From Monoplex corrugatus (taxonomy: Eukaryota > Mollusca > Gastropoda > Littorinimorpha > Ranellidae): 64,000 bases of DNA. The position numbers and the translations under genes were made by a program. The notes below the pieces were generated by a model. That model ran no database searches and had not been told where the DNA came from. It worked only from the letters and a program-made list of their open reading frames with translations. Location of the stretch: assembly GCA_030674185.1 (NCBI GenBank), contig JAPXFY010000013.1:52280067-52344066 (forward strand), read 5' to 3'. Positions 35,701 to 63,065 of the stretch are shown here, piece after piece; position 1 is the stretch's first letter; every line of letters begins with the position of its first letter.

Positions 35701-38603
35701 GACACCCTCCTCCCTCACCCCTCCCCTACACACACACACACACTGACCCTGACCCATCACTCACCAGGAAAAATGTCTCTGACGATGGCGTACAGGCAAT
35801 TACTGAGGACAATCTTATGTTGCAAGTCATCTTCTGACTGGTGAGAGTTGTTGTAATACTCAGCAATAGCCTCTGTTATCTGCACAAGTCAATAACATTA
35901 TAATAATAATGCTTTCACTGTTTTTGTTCAATCAACATTTCTAGCACTTACATAATTGGTCTCAATGCAAGTGAGTATGCATGCGCATGTGCTTATGTTT
36001 TCCACAACAGTATAATCAATATAAAATACAGAATACTCAACTAACAAAAACCACAACTCCATGTTACATTAAATTACACAACAATCCTTCAAAACATTTA
36101 TCATTTATTGACTGATTGGTATTCTACATCTGTACACTTTCATTTAATATGAAAATTTGATTTAAAAAATGAAATATGAAACAGTGGACTTTCCTATAGC
36201 CTATAATTTAACCAGATTATTGCATTATCATCCAGGCTTCAAAAATGCATTGAGAACACACTGTACACATCATGTCATATGTGATCACATTATTTTTTTG
36301 TTGTCATATGTTCATTTGCATACATTCAGTACACACTGCACCTATATCATCAACATTACTTGTTGTCAAATGTTTATCTGTATGCATTCAGTATGCACTG
36401 CACACATGTGATTTCAGTCTGCTGTCTCATTTGAAGAACAAGCACTGAAACAATTGCTCGAGTTTTTTTTTCCCCAAGCAACATTTTCTCGGATGTGTGT
36501 ATGCGGTTTGGTCCACACTGTGCAGGAGTTTTGTTACTGCACAGTCTGCATACTCTTTCTTTTGTGGGTGTTTCCATAAGCTCCCAAACACTGACATGGC
36601 TTACAGGACCTTTTATGTGCATACTTGACATTCTGCTTCATCATCATTAGTCCCGTAGTCTGGTTGACCGTTGGGGCACCACTGAAGATTTTGCAACCAA
36701 CTTCCTCTACTCCTCACGGTCCTCAGCTTTCCGCAGAATGATGTTCCATTCAAGGCCAGTCCGCTCTCTGATATTGTCTTCCCATCTTTTTCTCTGTCTG
36801 CCTCTTCGTCTCCCTCACTAAACTGTTCCCTGCAACATGGTCTTGGCCAGTCCAGTTTGCGTCTTTTCACTGAAGTCAGGAGGTCTTCATACGGCCTGAT
36901 GGCATTTTCGATTCAGGTTTTCACTTCCTTATTGGTTATATGATCTTTGTACGATATACCAAGGAGTTTGTGGAAGCATCTCATCTCCATTGCCTGTATC
37001 CTTCTTTCAATGTCTGCTGTTATGGTCCATGTTTCGCATGCATACAAAAATACTGACATGACAAGGGAACGCATCAGTCTGATTTGGAGCCGATAGCGAT
37101 ATTCTTGTCATTCCAGATGACTTTTAGCTTGGTCATTGCAGCTGTGGTCTGGGCAATCCTGGAAAGTATTTCAGGCTGTGATCCTTCATCTGATACTATA
37201 GCTCCCAGATATTTAAATCTATGGACGGTCTCAAGTTTCTTGTTGTCTATGGTAATGTCAGTACTGATGCCATTGGTATTATTTGTCATCAACTGGGTTT
37301 TCTCTGCACTGATCTGCATGCCATATGCTGTGGAGGCCTCATCAAGATGTTTTATCAAGCTGACTAGCTCTTGCTCTTGCCCAGCTAGTCCGTCAATGTT
37401 GTCAGCAAAACGCAAGTTTGTGATTGTTCTACCTCCGATGCTTACATTCTGCTTACATGAACACAAAAAGGGGGATTCAGGCGCTTGCAGGTTTGCACAT
37501 ATGATGACCTTGGAAATGGCAAAAATCACCATCTTTTATGCGCCAGGCAGGATTAAACTCAAGACAGTCTAACTGGAAGTCTGATATCAAATATGCTGAC
37601 TGACTGCACCACACAAACCTACTGCACTATGGAGATGCAATAAATGCAAACCTGCAGTACTATGGAGGCATCATAAAGACAAACCTGCTGTGCTATAGAG
37701 ACAGAACAAATGCAAACCTACTGTACTATGCAGACACAATAATAAAGACATGCCATACCCTTTCACATGATTGTCCAGGCACGTGGAATATTGGTTTGGC
37801 CCCATTGACCACAGACATGTACATAGCTGTAGAGCCGCTGCCGCTGGACTGGGAAGAATTCATCTGCTGACCTTGATGATAGCGCCCCATTTTGGGAGGT
37901 GAACGTCTAGAGTCATTCAAGGCAGATTCTGAAGATTTCCTTCTGTATAAAAGCATAAAATCATGCATATGAAAGTCAGAAAGTTAGTCATCATATAACA
38001 ATTTGACCTATTTCAATTTTCCCATTAAAAATATCAATGTAGTACCTGTATACTTTGTTCACAATGAACTTTTAACATCATTTGAATCGAAGAATACAGC
38101 TGCATTTTTGTGTTTAAGTTTTTTTAAATGACCAACAAAATGTGCAGATCTGGATAATTGCTAATATACAAGATATCTCTCTTTTCCATTTGAGCATATT
38201 TTCTAAGTAAACTGTTATCAGCTCCACGCTGAATTTTAAACTTACATTATTTTGGCAGAATCATACTGTTCGAACCATCATCACTTTAATTTAAATGCTT
38301 TTTTGTTCCAAATTTTCAATGATTATTTAATTACACGAGCTAGTTTAGACAACACCTCTCACAAATTAGACATGAGAACACACCTGTATCAAGATACACC
38401 AAGGAAGCATGGAGAGAAAGAAACAGAGACAGACGGGGGAGAAGAGGAGAGAGAGAGAGAGAGAGAGAAGAGAGAGAAAGAGACAGAGAGAGAGAGACAC
38501 AGAGAGACCAGAGACAGTGAGAGAGAAGAGAGACAGACAGACAGACAGAGAGAGACAGAGAGAGACAGACACAGAGAGAGAAACTGACAGGCAGAGAGAG
38601 AGT

Positions 38604-38651
<48 letters not shown>

Positions 38652-39030
38652 TAGATATTGACAGCTGTCACAGACAAGGAAGCTGCAATCCACAGGTTTA
38701 CACTCACTTATTATTTCTCTGTCTGTTGTTATTTTGTGGGTACTGCTGTTGCTGCTGAAATCGATTATGACCAGGAGTGTTGAAATGGTTCCATGGATAT
38801 GGTTCTCCTTGACCTGGGGGTGGTCCTCGCGGTCTGTTGCCCTTAAACATGATCTGTCCCTGCATGGGCATTGTCCGCTGGAATGGAACCAACAAGTGTT
38901 GCTGCATAAACGTCTGCTGGTTGTTCATCCCGTTCATGGGACTCATGTTCATCATGTTCATCCACTGGACAGGTGACTGTTGGTACTGGTAATACCCGTT
39001 GTGGTTAATTTGTTGCTGATAGGGAAACAT
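18956..39030 (-). CDS. TENT2: TENT2 / GLD2 cytoplasmic poly(A) RNA polymerase (12 coding exons)
   Basis: Extends the poly(A) tails of cytoplasmic mRNAs and acts on small RNAs; in animals it works with CPEB-type RNA-binding partners. The exons, joined at GT-AG sites whose phases all agree, give 492 residues, close to the vertebrate length of about 484. Residues 1-170 are a Gln/Asn/Met-rich disordered tail. The nucleotidyltransferase core has the GSS helix-turn (VGSSLSGFGT, 214-223), the D-x-D pair (D227, D229) and the third Asp (ECDLNINN, D288). A central domain (RTISSYTLALMLIHYLQ) is followed by the PAP-associated part (DSLGKLFQGFLDYY) and the C-terminal VEEPFDMSNTARSV. No RNA-binding domain is visible, as is usual for GLD2. 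The first Met (MFPYQQQ) was chosen as the first good start before the Q/N-rich region; the frame is open upstream, so an extension is not excluded. No lesion was found, so the gene is probably functional. It is divergent from UPF1. Confidence 0.93.
19101..19395. repeat. (CA)n tract and AAT/GAT microsatellites in TENT2 intron 11
   Basis: (AC)n from 19100 to 19158 with interruptions, then AAT and GAT trinucleotide runs at about 19253-19393. The (CA)n reads as (TG)n on the gene strand immediately upstream of the exon 12 acceptor. Confidence 0.85.
20036..20142 (-). CDS. TENT2: TENT2 coding exon 11
   Basis: Codes RPEYEVVSVRQGCVLDKLMV and NQWKCLCVE, equivalent to the ISVRE...W-N-YICVEE segment of GLD2. 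Acceptor TTTTCAG, donor GTACTG. Confidence 0.86.
20990..21255. repeat. About 45-bp tandem repeat in TENT2 intron 10
   Basis: Five to six degenerate units sharing TTTCTAT, CA-GATAAGGCA and CTCTACAAACTCCAGG-like phrases. Confidence 0.65.
21303..21436 (-). CDS. TENT2: TENT2 coding exon 10 (PAP-associated domain)
   Basis: Codes ERFDSNIDLRNLRLDEPLMH and RDSLGKLFQGFLDYYTFKF, the PAP-associated region. The donor GTATGA was chosen because it joins exon 11 in frame; a downstream GTAAGTAG at 21288 would not. Confidence 0.88.
22382..22425 (-). CDS. TENT2: TENT2 coding exon 9 (44 nt, tandem acceptor)
   Basis: Codes VCSPPVVPCLQMQFP, matching the PPV-PCLQ...P segment of GLD2. The acceptor is duplicated as TTTGCAGTTTGCAG; only the upstream copy (exon start 22425) keeps the frame, while the second (22418) would drop 7 nt. 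Confidence 0.82.
22474..22555. repeat. (CA)n microsatellite
   Basis: CACACA run with one short A interruption, in TENT2 intron 8. Confidence 0.9.
22560..23086. other. TENT2 intron 8, no gene seen
   Basis: Intronic sequence; the frame at 22740-22980 hints at a decayed transposase-like segment on the minus strand (a PHLSPLDFYLFPKIKD-like reading near 22950-22890), too broken to assign firmly. Confidence 0.3.
23087..23413. repeat. Two direct copies of a ~110-bp segment
   Basis: The segment starting TCTTAGTATTTTCATCAGAA (23088) recurs at 23306, about 219 bp on, with shared later phrases GTCTCATTTGAA-like and GGCACATATCATCAT. Confidence 0.7.
23694..23756. repeat. (CA)n microsatellite
   Basis: CACACA run ending ACATACATACACACACACAC in TENT2 intron 8. 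Confidence 0.9.
24221..24540. repeat. 80-bp minisatellite made of two 40-bp halves
   Basis: TTATTCATCAAGAACGATGG occurs at 24261, 24341 and 24421 with an exact 80-bp period, alternating with ATATTCATCAAGAACAATGG. The units are almost identical; degenerate halves flank both sides from about 24150. Confidence 0.85.
24846..25190 (+). repeat. tRNA-derived SINE, near full length (family D)
   Basis: The head has an A-box-like TAGTAGTTAGCGCAACGG and a B box GGGGGTTCAAATCCCC. The body has CCCAGAGTTGGGCATGCTAT, GGGAAGACTGGGACCACACA, CCACTTCACAGATGTGTCAC and GCGTCTGTATCTCTCGGGCC. Reverse-oriented relatives are at 40690-40990 and 52455-52650. The ends cannot form an acceptor stem, so it is a SINE and not a tRNA gene. 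In TENT2 intron 8. Confidence 0.7.
25313..25405 (-). repeat. tRNA-like SINE head
   Basis: On the minus strand GGTTGGCTCAGAGATAAAGC and a B-box-like CAGATTTGAACCTGG at tRNA spacing; in TENT2 intron 8 close to exon 8. Confidence 0.4.
25521..25649 (-). CDS. TENT2: TENT2 coding exon 8 (central domain)
   Basis: Codes ADNRVAPLMLFIKFWARFHD, INDAHKRTISSYTLALMLIH and YLQ, matching the GLD2 central domain that contacts the nucleotide. Acceptor TCCTCAG, donor GTGAGC. Confidence 0.93.
25745..26135 (-). mobile_element. LINE 3' end, copy 4 (family B), reversed
   Basis: Reverse complement of the family B tail: starts on the plus strand with CTTATAGCCCAGCCAACTAC and runs to ACCTGTGTGTAACCTGCATG. The minus frame reads CRLHTGHTFYTYCL, matching LHTGHTSDTHSYLL of copy 2. 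In TENT2 intron 7. Confidence 0.6.
26180..26205. repeat. (TG)n and poly-G run
   Basis: TGTGTGTGTGTTG followed by about 18 G residues; a possible G-quadruplex former. Confidence 0.8.
26780..26856 (-). CDS. TENT2: TENT2 coding exon 7 (third catalytic Asp)
   Basis: Codes KNIECDLNINNGVGIRNTHL and LKYYCL; the Asp in ECDLN completes the metal-binding triad. Acceptor GTTTCAG, donor GTAAGT. Confidence 0.92.
26905..27030. repeat. Degenerate TTAA palindrome pair
   Basis: GGACAGGGTGAGAGAGCCAA with AGGGTTCA, then GATAGGGTGAAAATGTCAAA and GAGTTAACC. Two half-copies of the palindromic MITE family, in TENT2 intron 6. Confidence 0.45.
27120..27335. repeat. Tandem repeat with core GGTTTTCCCAA
   Basis: Five units of roughly 45-55 bp, each with GGTTTTCCCAAnnAnGG, CCACCA-like and ATCATCAG phrases. 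It ends about 60 bp before the exon 6 donor of TENT2. Confidence 0.7.
27397..27463 (-). CDS. TENT2: TENT2 coding exon 6
   Basis: Codes TFIKSSQVIKAKVPILKFTD then SM; the VIKAKVPILKF strand is a GLD2 hallmark. Acceptor GTTTCAG, donor GTGAGT. Confidence 0.9.
27690..28240 (+). repeat. Dispersed repeat family C
   Basis: CTATATCAGGGCTATGCGTA, CATTCAATACATGTACC, GGACCAGCAAGGCAGAAAAT and CAGCACAGAATTTCCAGAAG in the order seen at 10803-11310. In TENT2 intron 5. Confidence 0.6.
28582..29087 (-). pseudogene. Gag-like remnant, possibly DIRS-type retroelement
   Basis: Two overlapping minus frames read FMDDLKQKQRRKQFTLETCF...LANVSQLLTCHQDVSQARYI, then SPDNLLGDDIVKKDRGNAQA with a basic tail. The pattern 'R-W, ANASQ/L-H, ...LFGDD-K-..R...' is one I associate with the capsid-like ORF of DIRS-type elements. 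A frame change near 28935 breaks it. In TENT2 intron 5. Confidence 0.35.
29603..29669 (-). CDS. TENT2: TENT2 coding exon 5
   Basis: Codes YIDQKYEAVHILNAIHKSLR plus NC. Acceptor TTTCCAG, donor GTAAGT. Confidence 0.88.
30045..30460 (+). repeat. Dispersed repeat family C, partial
   Basis: GCCCAGCCGACTGCAAAGAG, TATCAGGGCTATAACCATTT and later GCCAAAAATGCAGTTAATAC and CCAATTATCAGTCCTAAG. In TENT2 intron 4. Confidence 0.55.
30461..31504. other. TENT2 intron 4 sequence, no gene seen
   Basis: Includes a short duplication near 30945-31040 (TTGCATCCAATGTCTA-like phrases) and an interspersed repeat phrase at 31345-31400 (TTAGACTGTCACAACTGCAG) shared with 16480 and 24105. Confidence 0.4.
31505..31905. 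repeat. 66-bp minisatellite grown in a SINE tail
   Basis: About eleven half-units of 33 bp alternate between ACAGCCATACATGTGAAGCC and ACTGCATATATGTAAAGCCC, each followed by CACCCATAAAAAA. The right flank CAAGTGCATGCAGGAGTTAC and AGCCCATGTTCC continues as the end of a known-looking molluscan SINE tail (tail pattern: 'cggtcatacacgtaaaagcccac...gagttgcagccca'). All three minus frames are open across it only because of the repeat. Confidence 0.75.
31995..32086 (-). CDS. TENT2: TENT2 coding exon 4 (catalytic D-x-D)
   Basis: Codes GCRLFIVGSSLSGFGTHTSD then MDLCLLVTQIQ, holding the GSS motif and two metal-binding aspartates. Acceptor ATGTCAG, donor GTACAG. Confidence 0.92.
32325..32400 (+). repeat. 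tRNA-like SINE head
   Basis: TCAGGGCAGAAGACTGATGA followed by a B-box-like GTGGATCTGAACCTCC; in TENT2 intron 3. Confidence 0.35.
32498..32708 (+). pseudogene. Reverse transcriptase fragment with YADD
   Basis: The plus strand reads VGGRKIANLRYADDVTLCAN followed by NHQEASLR, then after a frame break NAKKKQIS. YADD is the catalytic motif of LINE reverse transcriptases. It is antisense to TENT2 in intron 3 and adjoins the inverted-repeat element that starts near 32709. Confidence 0.6.
32709..35574. mobile_element. DNA transposon with ~27-bp inverted ends, about 2.9 kb
   Basis: TATATGGCTCATTCTCA with AAAGCGCGTACCA at the left (about 32709-32741) is matched in reverse by TGGTACATCTTTTCTGAGAA and TGAGCCATATA at the right (about 35542-35574). 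The interior holds a transposase-like fragment near 34.3-34.6 kb and AT-rich sequence. The target site may be TA or TATA. It fills most of TENT2 intron 3. Confidence 0.6.
34257..34600 (+). pseudogene. Fragment of a transposon-type protein
   Basis: Readable pieces on the plus strand are DRKRLVRKEGTMKDLVSQLR (coiled-coil-like) and, in another frame, FQDEIQAAHWHHEHLTVHPI followed by VCYYACKGC. The pattern 'QDE-Q-AHW...T-HP-V-YY' occurs in large uncharacterised transposon protein families with an RNase H-like fold. Frames are interrupted. Confidence 0.4.
35765..35879 (-). CDS. TENT2: TENT2 coding exon 3
   Basis: Codes ITEAIAEYYNNSHQSEDD up to LYAIVRDIFP, the helix that precedes the catalytic fold in GLD2. 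Acceptor TTGTGCAG, donor GTGAGT. Confidence 0.85.
36600..37560 (-). pseudogene. RTE-like LINE reverse transcriptase 3' fragment, catalytic Asp lost
   Basis: The frame 37532-37074 reads IGGRTITNLRFADNIDGLAG, then GMQISAEKTQLMTNN and VHRFKYLGAIVSDEGSQPEI, the palm and following region of a LINE reverse transcriptase. The catalytic F/Y-A-D-D is FADN here. After a break it continues past 36870 with VKRRKLDWPRPCC. It lies in TENT2 intron 2 in the gene's orientation. Confidence 0.7.
37600..37745. repeat. About 40-bp tandem repeat beside TENT2 exon 2
   Basis: Four units sharing AAACCT(A/G)C(A/T)G and ACTATG(G/C)AGA-like phrases; the array ends about 15 bp from the exon 2 donor. Confidence 0.65.
37759..37942 (-). 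CDS. TENT2: TENT2 coding exon 2
   Basis: Begins after TATACAG in phase 2 and codes KRKSSESALNDSRRSPP through IFHVPGQSCERV, a disordered serine-rich linker. The donor is GTATGG. A 40-bp tandem repeat begins just past the donor. Confidence 0.8.
38418..38660. repeat. (GA)n-rich purine tract
   Basis: GA/GACA repeats over about 240 bp, reading as (CT)n on the TENT2 strand in intron 1, starting about 50 bp downstream of the exon 1 donor. Confidence 0.85.
38708..39030 (-). CDS. TENT2: TENT2 coding exon 1
   Basis: Starts MFPYQQQINHNGYYQ and codes a Q/N/M-rich, low-complexity N-terminus ending NNNRQRNN. The donor is GTGAGTG at 38707. The exon continues upstream as 5' UTR to an acceptor I could not fix (one candidate TTCTCAG is near 39087). 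Confidence 0.75.
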
Positions 39031-40689
39031 GTTGCTATCCACATTCAACCAGCGCCTGGCGTAATGCACATGTAACACACCCTGCTGAGAAGCAGCTGCA
39101 CAATTGCTCGGAACCTTGCGGCTGCAACAATCGATTTCTATGCCCTCTCTATGGATTTTACTTGCATCTATGGATGGACTGTTGTGCGTCTGACGACGGG
39201 ACCTCTTCACACGTTGTGCATAAAACACAGACAAACAGGAAACCTCCTTCAGATGTTCCGCCAGCAAACGAAGCACCGGCACAAGGTATGGCTTTAGCAG
39301 AATGGGACAAACAGGAAGAACAGTCAACAATGAAGCCCTGGCTTGAGGCTCCGTACAAAGCCTTGCCAAACACGATGACAGCATTGACTGATCACGCCTA
39401 CAACAGTCACATCTGGGGAAACAAAAACAAAAACAAAAGCAATGAACATGCCACATTTCTTTCAGTTTTATATTACTTAATAACAAAAACAATACCTGTT
39501 ATTTTACACCAAAATGTAGTCATGCATTGAGATTAAAATTCACTCCATGCAGGAGTTTCCCCTTATTAATCCCTATATACCAGGCATCTGAGTATAAAAC
39601 ATTAAAAGGGAAAAAAATCAAAATTAAAAAAATTAAGCTACTTATCTTAAATAACATCAACATAACACATGCAATGTTGCAAAAATTCATGATGCAAAAA
39701 TTCATGTACTGAACAAATTCTTCCATAGTGTGGAACTGAAACTGAGGAATGATTTTGACAAAACAACATGCACTGTATAGCACAAAATCAAACTCGTCCA
39801 ATCCATCTTCATCATTTACAACACCTGACCCCAAAGTTCTATATATTCTGAACATATAAACACTGAGCAACAATTTGCCTTCCCTAAAATGTGAAACATG
39901 CTCTAACACTTCGCCATTTTTTGTATCGTTCATGCAAAGCCAGCCAGACATGTGCAAATAGGCTATAAATAACCCTGGTATGGTAGTTTTGAATGCATTT
40001 CATCACAACAACATGAAGAGAGACCAAAAGACTTCTTCTGACTTATCTACATGTGTGCTCAGGAGGCAGAGAGGAGATTACGACCAAGACTTATCACTCA
40101 GTAGATTTCAAGATACAGTCACCACTCTAAAACAAATTCCTGTGCACTTGTACTTCAATATATTATAAATGACATGTGACAGAAAAGAGATCCAAACTAA
40201 TTATGGCAAACATCATATAAAAAGAAAAAACAACAACAATGTACTGACAAGGTCTTGAAGTTCCACCTAACTTATGGGATTAAAAGTAATAAAACACTGC
40301 TGTGCTATCCAGGTATCAATCTTTCAGTGAAACAAAATCCAGCAATACTATAGTGAAAATGCATCTGTATCACTACTATAGTTAACCTCTAACAAGCTCC
40401 ATCATTAAAAGCCATCATAATAAAACATTTCCCATTTGACCAAGAACAACTTTAAGTTTAACAAAAGTCAATTCCCTAGAACTACCTGTGTAATGGCAAG
40501 GTCCTGAGACTTATATCAATTAAAACAATACATGGTTACACTAATAGCTTAAAAACATACTAATGAATTGGTGATCGATGCATGCTTATTTTCATAGAAA
40601 ACAACTGATAAATTGGTAACCAGAAGAACAAGTAAACCAAAGTGAACGCGTATTAAACACAAGACAAGACAAGCCAAGCGCACTTCAAT

Positions 40690-40990
40690 ATATTATAAAT
40701 GACATGACTCAACCAGACACGAGAGATACAGATGCCTGTGGTGTTGGTTAGGAGATTTTAAGCAACACCCTTCAGGACATAACTTATTAACTGTGAAGTG
40801 GATAAGACATGACCATGTGGTCACAGTCCTCAGTGAGCCAGTAGCATGCTCAACTCTGGGTAGAAACTGGTCAGGGCGGAATAATCTCACTAGGATTTTG
40901 AAAGAACTGATGCAGGTTAAAAACTACAAGCTTCCAGTCAGTAGATCGTTACGCAAACCACTACACACTGCGGCTGGTGTGCGTGAATGA
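40690..40990 (-). repeat. SINE family D copy, reversed
   Basis: GAGAGATACAGATGCCTGTG, GTGAAGTGGATAAGACATGA, GTGGTCACAGTCCTCAGTGA and GCATGCTCAACTCTGGGT match the reverse complement of 24846-25190. Confidence 0.6.
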
Positions 40991-41571
40991 GATTCTCCAT
41001 GGTTGGCAGCTTAAGGCAAGAGTAATGGCTGGCAAAATTCCTAATCAGAACACTGCTATGTGCTTAAAATGACTTAAGTAAGGAAAAAATTATAAGTAGA
41101 TAGCTGGTGAGGGAATAAAAGTGGTGTGAAAAAATTTCTGGCACACTCTCTTGAAGTTATAAACACTGGCAAACACTTACATCTTCATACAAGGCAGACT
41201 CTAGATCCATGAAGTGTTCCATTACATTTACAAAACAGATCTCACTCACTATTGGTACATCTAGAAGGATTGAATTTGGTGTTTTGATTGAACAATTATC
41301 ACTATCACACCTATAACTTACTATAAGCACTTTTTCCTATTTTTAAACAGAGCTGCAAGTAATTGGAAAACTGCAGGAACATTACACAATTTTCAGAAAG
41401 AAATCCTCCTCTGCTTTTGGCCCAACAGCAAAGTATTCCTTCCATCTTTACAATGCAGCAGTTGTCTGCCTACTGTCAAAAGGCAGCTCAAAACACATCT
41501 TTTTCAAAATTATAAGATCTCCAAAATTCATAAACCAAATCTTGTGCCTCTTCCAGGTCCAGTCTTATTCT

Positions 41572-41698
<127 letters not shown>

Positions 41699-41865
41699 CG
41701 TTCGTTATTTCTTTAAACATCTATTCACATACTTGCTTTTAGACAAAACAAAAAACAAAAAACAAAAACAAAAAAACAAAACAAAATGAAGGCATTGTAT
41801 CAATTACGTTAACATCAAACAATTTAACGAACAAGAGAAAAACAGTCAGAACATTAGAACATTAG

Positions 41866-41995
41866 TGTGTGTGTGTGCGTGCGTGCGTGTGTGTGTTTGT
41901 ATGTATAAATTTGTATGTAAATATGAGTGTGTGTGTGCGTGCGTGTGTGTGTTTGTATGTATAAATTTGTATGTAAATATGAGTGTGTGTGTAGT
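41866..41995. repeat. Tandem duplication of a ~60-bp GT-rich unit
   Basis: GTGCGTGCGTGTGTGTGTTTG followed by ATAAATTTGTATGTAAATATG occurs twice in a row, almost identically. Confidence 0.75.
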
Positions 41996-42290
41996 TGTAT
42001 GTGTGCTATGCAGCAACATATATACATGTGCTTATGTGTTTGCATATATATATCATTTTTATATGTGTGTGCATGCATACAAATATCTGTATTTTCATGT
42101 GCATGTTTGTACCTATATAAACCCCACACTGCTAAACAATGACTGAAGAACATATCTGTTGTTATTTTCAATGAACACAGTTTATGCTGCACTAATGTAT
42201 TAGTGTATGCAAGTTGTAACCAACCATGTTTGTACTAATATACTGACATACTGATATGGCAACCCCCTCCATACCCCTACACTAGTTTTT

Positions 42291-42481
42291 TTAACCCTTT
42301 GATTCCTGCACCTTGTCCATTAGCATCCTGCATTGTCAACCATGCTTGCAAAACAAACACTTAACCTTAAGACTCCCTCACCCTATCCACCAGCTACCTG
42401 CGGGAAGCTGGTGGATACGATGAGGGAGTCAAAAGGTTAAGTTTTTGCAGTTGGTGGATAGGGTGCAGGAGTCAGTGTTAA
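42291..42481. mobile_element. Composite TTAA MITE, copy 2
   Basis: Outer ends TTAACCCTTTGATTCCTGCA and GTGCAGGAGTCAGTGTTAA; the inner near-perfect 80-bp palindrome is at 42361-42440 with its own TTAA ends and differs from the perfect copy by a few bases. Confidence 0.7.
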
Positions 42482-42656
42482 AGTGTAATGAGCAATCTCT
42501 GACACAGACTGTTTGCACAGTATTAGAGGAATCATTATGCATTATTCATATTACCTATTCATATTCTTAATTAAAAAAAAAGACAACCAGGCCTAAACAT
42601 ATATTAGACGAACACAGGAAACAATTTTGTTGTTATTGTTGTTCCAAACCCCCTTC

Positions 42657-42766
42657 TATAATAATAATAATAATTACAATATTTATACAGCGCAAAATCT
42701 TGATAAAATCAAATCTAAGCGCTGAAACAGACACACACGCACGCACACAAGCACGCACGCACGCAC

Positions 42767-42797
<31 letters not shown>

Positions 42798-42800
42798 CGG
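42657..42800. repeat. (AAT)n and (CA)n microsatellites
   Basis: ATAATAATAATAATAATT near 42657, then CACACGCACG and pure CACACA runs to 42798. Confidence 0.85.
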
Positions 42801-42899
42801 ATATAAATGGGGAGAAAGAATAAAAAGAAGAAAAGTCACCCATATGTTCCACAATTCTGCAACAACAAATCTACATCAGTATACAGTTTAGCATAAAAA

Positions 42900-44010
42900 A
42901 ACATAGAAGGTTGTAAGTGTAATGGCCAAACGCCTATCTCTTTTTCAAAAAAGAACCTGTCACCCTATTTGTGTGTGACTGCCTACAGGCAAGCTCAGAT
43001 ACTGAATGTGAAACAGTCCATTTGAAACACAAAGTGATTTCAGCAAAGCAAGTTTGGCAACTTGAACAGATATTCTATGCTGAATCAACATGAACCACTA
43101 CCATTCATATAGTCACCCATGTATTACGCCTGGGACAAGAATATTAATCACAATGAATATTGTCTGACTGCAACATACAAACATCAGAAAAAAAATTAGC
43201 ATTGTATTCTACAGAAATGCACGTTTTCCTATTCCTGCTGTGGTAAAAAGGAAAAATCATCCCTTATTCTCACTGCTGTAAAGTCATGAACGATGGCAAT
43301 TCATATGCAATAAAGCAATAATGTAGTTCTAATACTGAATCTAAGTTTCTGGGTAAAAAAATATCATCTGAGGTCATGTGGGGCATCGCTCAGCTGATGT
43401 CCAGCCCACATGTTAAATATAGTCCTCACTCTCACTCTTGTAGTTGTAGTCAGCCTCCTACCCTTAAATTACAATGAATCAAATTTACTTAACTTTTTGA
43501 AATACAGAATTGTTAAAAACTATATTGCTCTTCAGACCACATGTCATAATCACAATAAATGAACAATCTGAATTAAAAACGTGGCTCATAAATTCGGATT
43601 ACTTTGGCGCATTTACTATTTAGGGGGTAATTTGATAGGCGTTTTAATACTACCACAAAATTGTAGACCCAATTGTTTGAACCAGCGAATGGAATTGATA
43701 CAACTGCTTTCCACTGTTTACTTTTGAACAAAATGTTGTTAATATTTGCTATCAACAGTGAAGATGCAACAAATCCGTTGTAAAAATCAGTATCGGAAGT
43801 AGACCGTAAAAAAATTTAACAGATTCAGAATTACCCATCATCATCATGATCACCATATTAATTTTGAAAACAGTCTAAGTCCGTTTACTTCTGAATATAA
43901 ACTATTAACGTTTAAAGGAAGATTATGCCTTTTTCCTTCCCTTCCGGCTCTTCGATTTACAAGTGCCTTGACACTTTGCACACATCGGCATTTCATTTTC
44001 AAATTACAAT
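42900..44010. other. No gene seen
   Basis: Unique-looking AT-rich leader intron sequence of TENT2. No repeat boundary or exon recognised. Confidence 0.4.
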
Positions 44011-44016
44011 ACTTAC

Positions 44017-44095
44017 TCATTTGACTCAAACCAAGGCCGTGAGTGCAGAGAGTTGTTGCCCTTGTAAATTTGAGTAAAACGTCCACACAACCTTT
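44017..44095 (-). other. TENT2: Probable untranslated first exon of TENT2
   Basis: On the minus strand the sequence runs to GTCAAATGA followed by a strong donor GTAAGTATTG at 44016. It lies beside the UPF1 start in the opposite direction and has no in-frame link to the coding exons, so it is inferred to be leader sequence. The 5' boundary is a guess. Confidence 0.45.
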
Positions 44096-44303
44096 GCTAT
44101 GTCTGTCGTCACGTGTTTTTGCTTAGCTTTGACGTAAGCATTTGTAGAACGGTGGTATGGTGCATTTGACTGTACCTCGGTCAGGGAGAAGGTTTGGAAA
44201 AGAAGACAGATAGGTAGTAGCGAGTAATGATCTGCTAAAAATACTTTGCAGCTTTGATGTTTAAGGTTTGATTGATAACTTGTATTCGGTTCTTTGTTTC
44301 AAA
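44096..44303. promoter_or_regulatory. Shared promoter between TENT2 (minus) and UPF1 (plus)
   Basis: About 200 bp separate the proposed TENT2 first exon from the UPF1 start codon. The stretch has a palindromic E-box CACGTG at 44110-44115 and a CRE-like TGACGTAA at 44130-44137, and no TATA box at a useful position. The UPF1 5' UTR occupies its right part. Divergent control is inferred from layout alone. Confidence 0.5.

Positions 44304-63065
<18,762 letters not shown>

Noticed and set aside
38252..38693. Arg/Glu-rich and Ser/Leu-rich frames on both strands
   Set aside because: Both are read from the (GA)n tract and have no independent coding evidence.
38704..39492. N-terminal extension of TENT2 upstream of MFPYQQQ
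   Set aside because: The frame is open, but the upstream residues do not resemble GLD2 and include intron-like sequence; the proposed first exon does not join it in frame.
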